DNA of 9,394 bases. Source: Candidatus Nanohalarchaeota archaeon (GTDB taxonomy: Archaea > EX4484-52 > B79-G9). The notes below the pieces were generated by a model that saw nothing but the letters and a program-made list of their open reading frames with translations, was not told the DNA's origin and did no database searches. The DNA lies in assembly GCA_017610545.1 (NCBI GenBank), contig JAFCBV010000040.1, positions 1 to 9,394 of the forward strand, written 5' to 3'. The translations under genes and the position numbers were made by a program. Position 1 is the stretch's first letter; every line of letters starts with the position of its first letter. Shown one piece after another: positions 6,433 to 9,394 of this stretch.

Positions 6433-8370
6433 TCACTTCATTGAGCAGGCTGCCTCTGCAGGAGCCACAGGATTCCATACGCACCTGTCGCCGCATGACT
6501 CGCAAGGAATCTGCGTATTCCAATCGACACAGTCCTCACAGGCCTGAAAATATAATGTGTATGTATAGCTCCGGGCAGTGTTTGTGTCTGCTGAAAATTT
6601 TGCAGGCGGCCCTAAGTCAAAAGTTCCTACAGCACTCACTTCCATGGTCAGTGTATGTGGGCCGAGATCACCGAGGCCCTCTCCCAAGCCATCAAGTATT
6701 ATCTCATACTCGAATATCTCTCCGGGCAAAAGTTGCGACTCAAGGCCTATTGCACCAATAGCTGCACCTGCCGCGTCATAATGTTTAACAGGAATGGGGC
6801 TAACGACAACCGCCGCAAGATCAAAAAATGCAGTGACGTCAAGATTTTTTGCTCTTAATTTCGGCTCACCCGCCTTAATTTCTGTTGCAGTATTTTTTAT
6901 CGCGACAAAGACTCTTTTTTTATCGTAGCCTTTTGTTGTATGAAATAACTCATTTTTTAAATCATACTTGCCTGTCGATGGATTAAACTCTTTTTCAATC
7001 GTCCACACACCACCAGATAAAACAGCCATGTATACATCAATCAGGTCCGGCTTTGGCAAGGAACACTCTGCTTTGTTGCTTAAGAGCATTGTGCAACCAA
7101 GAGGGCATTGCTCCTGCTTAATCTCGTATTTGCATGCAATGCTTGTCTTAAAGATTCCCGCACCTGGTGATGAAACAATATATGTCCCTGTTCCATCTAT
7201 GTAACATGCAGTTGAAGGGCATGTGTAAACATAGTCCTGTTTTCCTGATCGGCACATCGGGGAATTAAAGTGCCAAACATTGCTAGCATCCTTGTATCGT
7301 ATATTCGTGCCTTTAGCATAAACCGGATAAGAAATTGCAACTTCCTTACCCGGTTCTGTGTATGGCATGGTAAACTCATAGTCATCAACAACAGGAGCAA
7401 TTGCGGCAGTGCATGTTGGAAATATTTTGAAATTATCACATGCAGGATATGCACCCCCCAGACGAGTACCAATCTCTATCATCTCAGAACCACCGTCATA
7501 CCTGCTTAGGTCAACCCACGAATACGTCCCTTCTGTTGGGAATGTGAAAACAATTTTTTCTTTGGGATAGTATCTTCCCTCCAGGATTTGTGGTTGCGGG
7601 CAGGACCAGCTAAAATCTTTAAGTCCTATCACGGTTGTAATTCCAACCCCCTTATCATATATTTTCTGTCCGAGCTTTAGTGAAAAAAGGTTTGGCGAGC
7701 CCGAATCATCCTCAACATCTTTATCTTCTTCAAACAACAAAAACAGTAGTCGGTATGGTTTTCCTTCCTTTATTTTTGTTTCAATATTGTTTTTGGTTCT
7801 TCCGTAAGGAAGTGTTAACCATATTTTATCCTCCCCAATTTTTGCCACAGTCGGAAAAGCACATAGGTTGTCAGCATCCGTCTCTCCAGCCCCCATAGAA
7901 CACACCCCTACGACATCTTCCGTGCTGGAAACAACATTAATTAACCACTTTTGGGTGTCGGAAGGATTATATTTGCTCTTAAGCGACACAGGCAATGTTA
8001 TCTCGACATATCCGTCAGGCACAAAATAGCCATCAAATGAAGCGTATTCTGTGCTGCTTCCTGTTCCATCACCACTGCTACTCCCGCCAGGTGTGCCCGG
8101 ACCCCAGTCAGCAGGTGTGCCTGCAATTATTGTACACATCTCCAATTTGCTATCCGGAACATCGCAATCGGTTTCAGGATTCGGGCAATATATTTTGCAG
8201 TACAGGCGATCGCTTGAAGATGCACCACTCAAACCGCTCAAGGTTCCGGTTGTTGCCTCGTCTGTATTTTCTGCTGCAGAGCCTGCAATTGTTATAACGG
8301 CTGCCGCAATAAAAATAGCTATTACAAAAAGAATAACTAAATGCACCATACTTCCGGACGTTCCTTTCAT
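6433..8370 (-). CDS. Large pilin-like surface protein, candidate tip adhesin
   Basis: From ATG 8370 the protein is 645 aa; GGGGTTGAT lies just upstream. A TTG start at 8397 would add nine residues but falls in an inverted repeat. It begins MKGTSGSMVH then a hydrophobic helix to about residue 29, a prepilin-like signal with Lys-Gly at the boundary. A first Cys motif (C58-x3-C62) mirrors the C-x3-C of the 88-aa pilin-like protein encoded just upstream, so the two N-termini look paralogous. A Gly/Ser/Pro linker at about 90-107 leads to a large beta-rich ectodomain. At about 440-590 a segment starting PDLIDVYMAVLSGG with VFVAIKNTATEIKAG resembles CARDB/Ig-like adhesion folds (tentative). The end has C-x2-C, C-x2-C-x3-C and a last Cys near the terminus. 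Role inferred: an extracellular adhesin or minor subunit carried by a pilin-type stalk. Confidence 0.9.
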   Translation of the reverse strand: MKGTSGSMVHLVILFVIAIFIAAAVITIAGSAAENTDEATTGTLSGLSGASSSDRLYCKIYCPNPETDCDVPDSKLEMCTIIAGTPADWGPGTPGGSSSGDGTGSSTEYASFDGYFVPDGYVEITLPVSLKSKYNPSDTQKWLINVVSSTEDVVGVCSMGAGETDADNLCAFPTVAKIGEDKIWLTLPYGRTKNNIETKIKEGKPYRLLFLLFEEDKDVEDDSGSPNLFSLKLGQKIYDKGVGITTVIGLKDFSWSCPQPQILEGRYYPKEKIVFTFPTEGTYSWVDLSRYDGGSEMIEIGTRLGGAYPACDNFKIFPTCTAAIAPVVDDYEFTMPYTEPGKEVAISYPVYAKGTNIRYKDASNVWHFNSPMCRSGKQDYVYTCPSTACYIDGTGTYIVSSPGAGIFKTSIACKYEIKQEQCPLGCTMLLSNKAECSLPKPDLIDVYMAVLSGGVWTIEKEFNPSTGKYDLKNELFHTTKGYDKKRVFVAIKNTATEIKAGEPKLRAKNLDVTAFFDLAAVVVSPIPVKHYDAAGAAIGAIGLESQLLPGEIFEYEIILDGLGEGLGDLGPHTLTMEVSAVGTFDLGPPAKFSADTNTARSYTYTLYFQACEDCVDWNTQIPCESCGDRCVWNPVAPAEAACSMK

Positions 8371-8391
8371 AGTATCAACCCCTGTCCACAA

Positions 8392-8410
8392 ATGCAATTG
8401 CTAATTGCAT
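8392..8410. repeat. Perfect inverted repeat between two pilin-like genes
   Basis: Arms of 8 bases, ATGCAATT (8392-8399) and AATTGCAT (8403-8410), flank a 3-base spacer. It covers the last codons and TAG stop of the 88-aa gene and the first part of the 30-base gap before the 645-aa gene, the widest gap in the operon. In RNA it could form a hairpin that slows processing or decay and gives more message for the two small upstream subunits than for the large one. As DNA it could be an operator. Confidence 0.55.
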
Positions 8411-8667
8411 ACAAACCCGCCGCAATCGCCACCTTTGTCACTCCAACAAGAGGCAAGGTTTGATGAGAGCCTGCAGCTGTCGCAAATAAGCCGGCATGTT
8501 GTTATCGAAAGCGAACTTCCGCTGCCAGTTACTGTGGGCTCTGTCTGCTCCTCGACATTTCCGGCGGTCTTTGAAAAAACAGTAATTAGCACAACTGCAA
8601 CAACAAGTGCTATAACTAAAGCAATAACTATCCACATTGCCTGCTCTGTTCCCTTTCTTGATACCAT
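8401..8667 (-). CDS. Short pilin-like protein with Cys-rich head
   Basis: This 88-aa protein begins MVSRKGTEQAMW, then a hydrophobic helix to about residue 31. Arg-Lys-Gly before T-E fits a class III prepilin signal, with cleavage after G6 and an early Glu as in type IV pilins. After a Thr/Ser/Gly-rich linker (about 42-57) comes a short head with 6 Cys: C58, C62, C65, C74, C82 and C87. Its N-terminus and first Cys motif match those of the 645-aa protein that follows, so the large one may be this pilin scaffold with an added ectodomain. It sits 4 bases after the 47-aa gene and second in the operon, a position that fits an abundant subunit. Confidence 0.88.
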   Translation of the reverse strand: MVSRKGTEQAMWIVIALVIALVVAVVLITVFSKTAGNVEEQTEPTVTGSGSSLSITTCRLICDSCRLSSNLASCWSDKGGDCGGFVCN

Positions 8668-8671
8668 TATC

Positions 8672-8815
8672 TCAGCCCCCGATATTCAACAAATCAGTAA
8701 AAACATTCGAGCCCTCAGTAATCCAACCATATAGGACCGTCAGCACAAGTGCTATCATCACCACGACAATTACAAGAGAGAAGAGTGCGTGTGTACTTAT
8801 AGAACCTTTATTCAT
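8672..8815 (-). CDS. 47-aa headless pilin-like protein, first gene of the operon
   Basis: The sequence reads MNKGSISTHALFSL, then a hydrophobic helix to about residue 28, then YGWITEGSNVFTDLLNIGG and TGA. Asn-Lys-Gly before S-I-S is a clean class III prepilin signal, with cleavage after G4 leaving about 43 residues: a helix, a short amphipathic tail and no head or Cys. It is short enough to be missed by size cut-offs, but its frame, spacing (4 bases before the next ATG) and signal match its neighbours. No ribosome binding site is visible before the ATG, and a TATA box lies about 25-30 bases upstream, so the message is probably leaderless. As first gene of the operon and pure helix it could be the core-forming stalk subunit, by analogy with very small archaeal pilins (inference). 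Confidence 0.78.
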   Translation of the reverse strand: MNKGSISTHALFSLVIVVVMIALVLTVLYGWITEGSNVFTDLLNIGG

Positions 8816-8837
8816 CAAGAATTATTGAACTAACGGG

Positions 8838-8850
8838 TATTTATATATTT
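8838..8850. promoter_or_regulatory. Shared bidirectional TATA box for divergent, likely leaderless genes
   Basis: TATTTATATATTT contains TTTATATA (8840-8847) and reads as a TATA box on both strands. Its centre is about 26 bases before ATG 8870 on the plus strand and about 29 bases before ATG 8815 on the minus strand. Archaeal transcription usually starts about 25-27 bases from the TATA centre, so both transcripts would begin at or within a few bases of the start codon. Neither gene has a ribosome binding site upstream of its ATG, which fits leaderless translation. Both promoters would compete for the same TBP site. Confidence 0.65.
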
Positions 8851-8869
8851 GAAAAAATCTAAAATAGTC

Positions 8870-9394
8870 ATGCGAAAAGGTAATCTCTCGTATTTTGCGT
8901 ACATGATTGTCGGAATTGCTGTTTCGGCAATACTGTTGTATTCTTCTTACGCCACTCTTTTTGACAAGTCGCTTGGAGCTGCTGCAGCTGAAGAAGAAGC
9001 CTGCGTCCAAACATGTGCTACAGACATTGGCTGCCATACCCTTGCCCCGAAAAATGCATATACGACGGGCGACATATGTTGCGAGGCTTCAAAAAGTTGT
9101 TATGACTGCAATACAGGGTACAAATGGGGCGGCGGTGTTTGTGTTAAGATACCTGTCTGCATGCCGTCTAAGGATTGTACGGATTATCCGGGACAATGCG
9201 GCGCGGGCCTTTCTGATGGATGTGCTAATGAATTAGATTGTTCTGCTTCCTGTGCAGTGTCAGAGTTGTGTTGTTCGGAACTCTGTGTGAGTCCTGTATG
9301 TTCTGCTCATGCGGATTGTAATGATGGTGATGTTTGTACTGCTGATGTCTGTAATAATCCGGGTACCTGCTCTGCTTCCTGCTCAAATAATTTA
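8870..9394 (+). CDS. Pilin-like, extremely Cys-rich surface protein (5' part, runs off the window)
   Basis: An open frame of 175 codons from ATG 8870 continues past the right edge without a stop. It starts MRKGNLSYFAYMIVG with a hydrophobic helix to about residue 26, again Arg-Lys-Gly just before the helix, as in a class III prepilin signal. After an Ala/Glu linker (about 40-48) the ectodomain has 23 Cys in 127 residues. Blocks such as QCGAGLSDGCANELDCSASC and DCNDGDVCTADVC resemble short Cys repeats seen in secreted proteins of DPANN archaea and in other surface proteins. It is transcribed divergently from the pilin-like operon off the same TATA box, so the products likely act together, for example as an alternative adhesin or sheath subunit. 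The total length and number of repeats are unknown. Confidence 0.85.
   Translation, partial: MRKGNLSYFAYMIVGIAVSAILLYSSYATLFDKSLGAAAAEEEACVQTCATDIGCHTLAPKNAYTTGDICCEASKSCYDCNTGYKWGGGVCVKIPVCMPSKDCTDYPGQCGAGLSDGCANELDCSASCAVSELCCSELCVSPVCSAHADCNDGDVCTADVCNNPGTCSASCSNNL

Noticed and set aside
8371..8397. TTG start adding nine residues to the giant pilin-like protein
   Set aside because: ATG 8370 has an upstream GGGGTTGAT and places Lys-Gly two residues from the N-terminus as in its neighbours; the extension would fall in the inverted repeat.
8405..8734. 109-codon plus-strand frame opposite the small pilin-like genes
   Set aside because: It is a shadow of the minus-strand genes with prepilin signals and tight spacing, and has no supporting start signals.
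8907..9236. 109-codon plus-strand frame starting with ATG 8907
   Set aside because: It overlaps, in another frame, the gene starting at 8870, which has a prepilin signal, a matching promoter and a consistent Cys-rich pattern.

Overview
The window looks like a piece of an archaeal genome, probably a small-genome (DPANN-type) lineage. The support is: prepilin-like signals with a Lys/Arg-Gly step before the hydrophobic helix; AGGTGA/GTGA ribosome binding sites; one TATA box placed about 25 nt from two divergent start codons, as in leaderless archaeal transcripts; and secreted proteins with small disulfide-type Cys-rich modules. No marker gene is present, so the taxonomic call is an inference.

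Layout: bases 1-2359 (+ strand) hold the tail of one radical SAM protein, a complete radical SAM/SPASM protein resembling HxsB of the His-Xaa-Ser peptide maturation systems, and a polytopic membrane protein that looks like a degenerate PAP2-type core joined to a tail resembling archaeal A24 prepilin/preflagellin peptidases. The three are overlapped or tightly coupled and probably form one transcript. A 60-base convergent gap follows.

From 8815 down to 2420 (- strand) runs one compact operon of nine reading frames (eight ancestral genes), with gaps from a 1-base overlap to 30 bases. Every intact product is a small-to-large exported protein with one N-terminal hydrophobic helix. Most have a prepilin-like signal and most end in a Cys-rich tail. 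In order of transcription: a 47-aa headless pilin-like protein; an 88-aa pilin-like protein; a 645-aa pilin-like protein with a large beta-rich ectodomain; a 66-aa membrane protein; a 150-aa, a 301-aa and a 208-aa pilin-like protein; and a final protein split in two by a perfect 25-bp tandem duplication. Without the duplication the last gene would encode 591 aa.

At 8870 a divergent + strand gene begins and runs off the window; it too has a prepilin-like signal, followed by an extremely Cys-rich ectodomain (23 Cys in 175 residues). The working model is a type IV pilus-like or related surface assembly built from many different subunits with disulfide-stabilised heads, with a stalk-like small subunit and large adhesin-like minor subunits. 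No assembly ATPase, platform protein or clear active prepilin peptidase is in the window, so the filament idea is inferred from the subunits alone.
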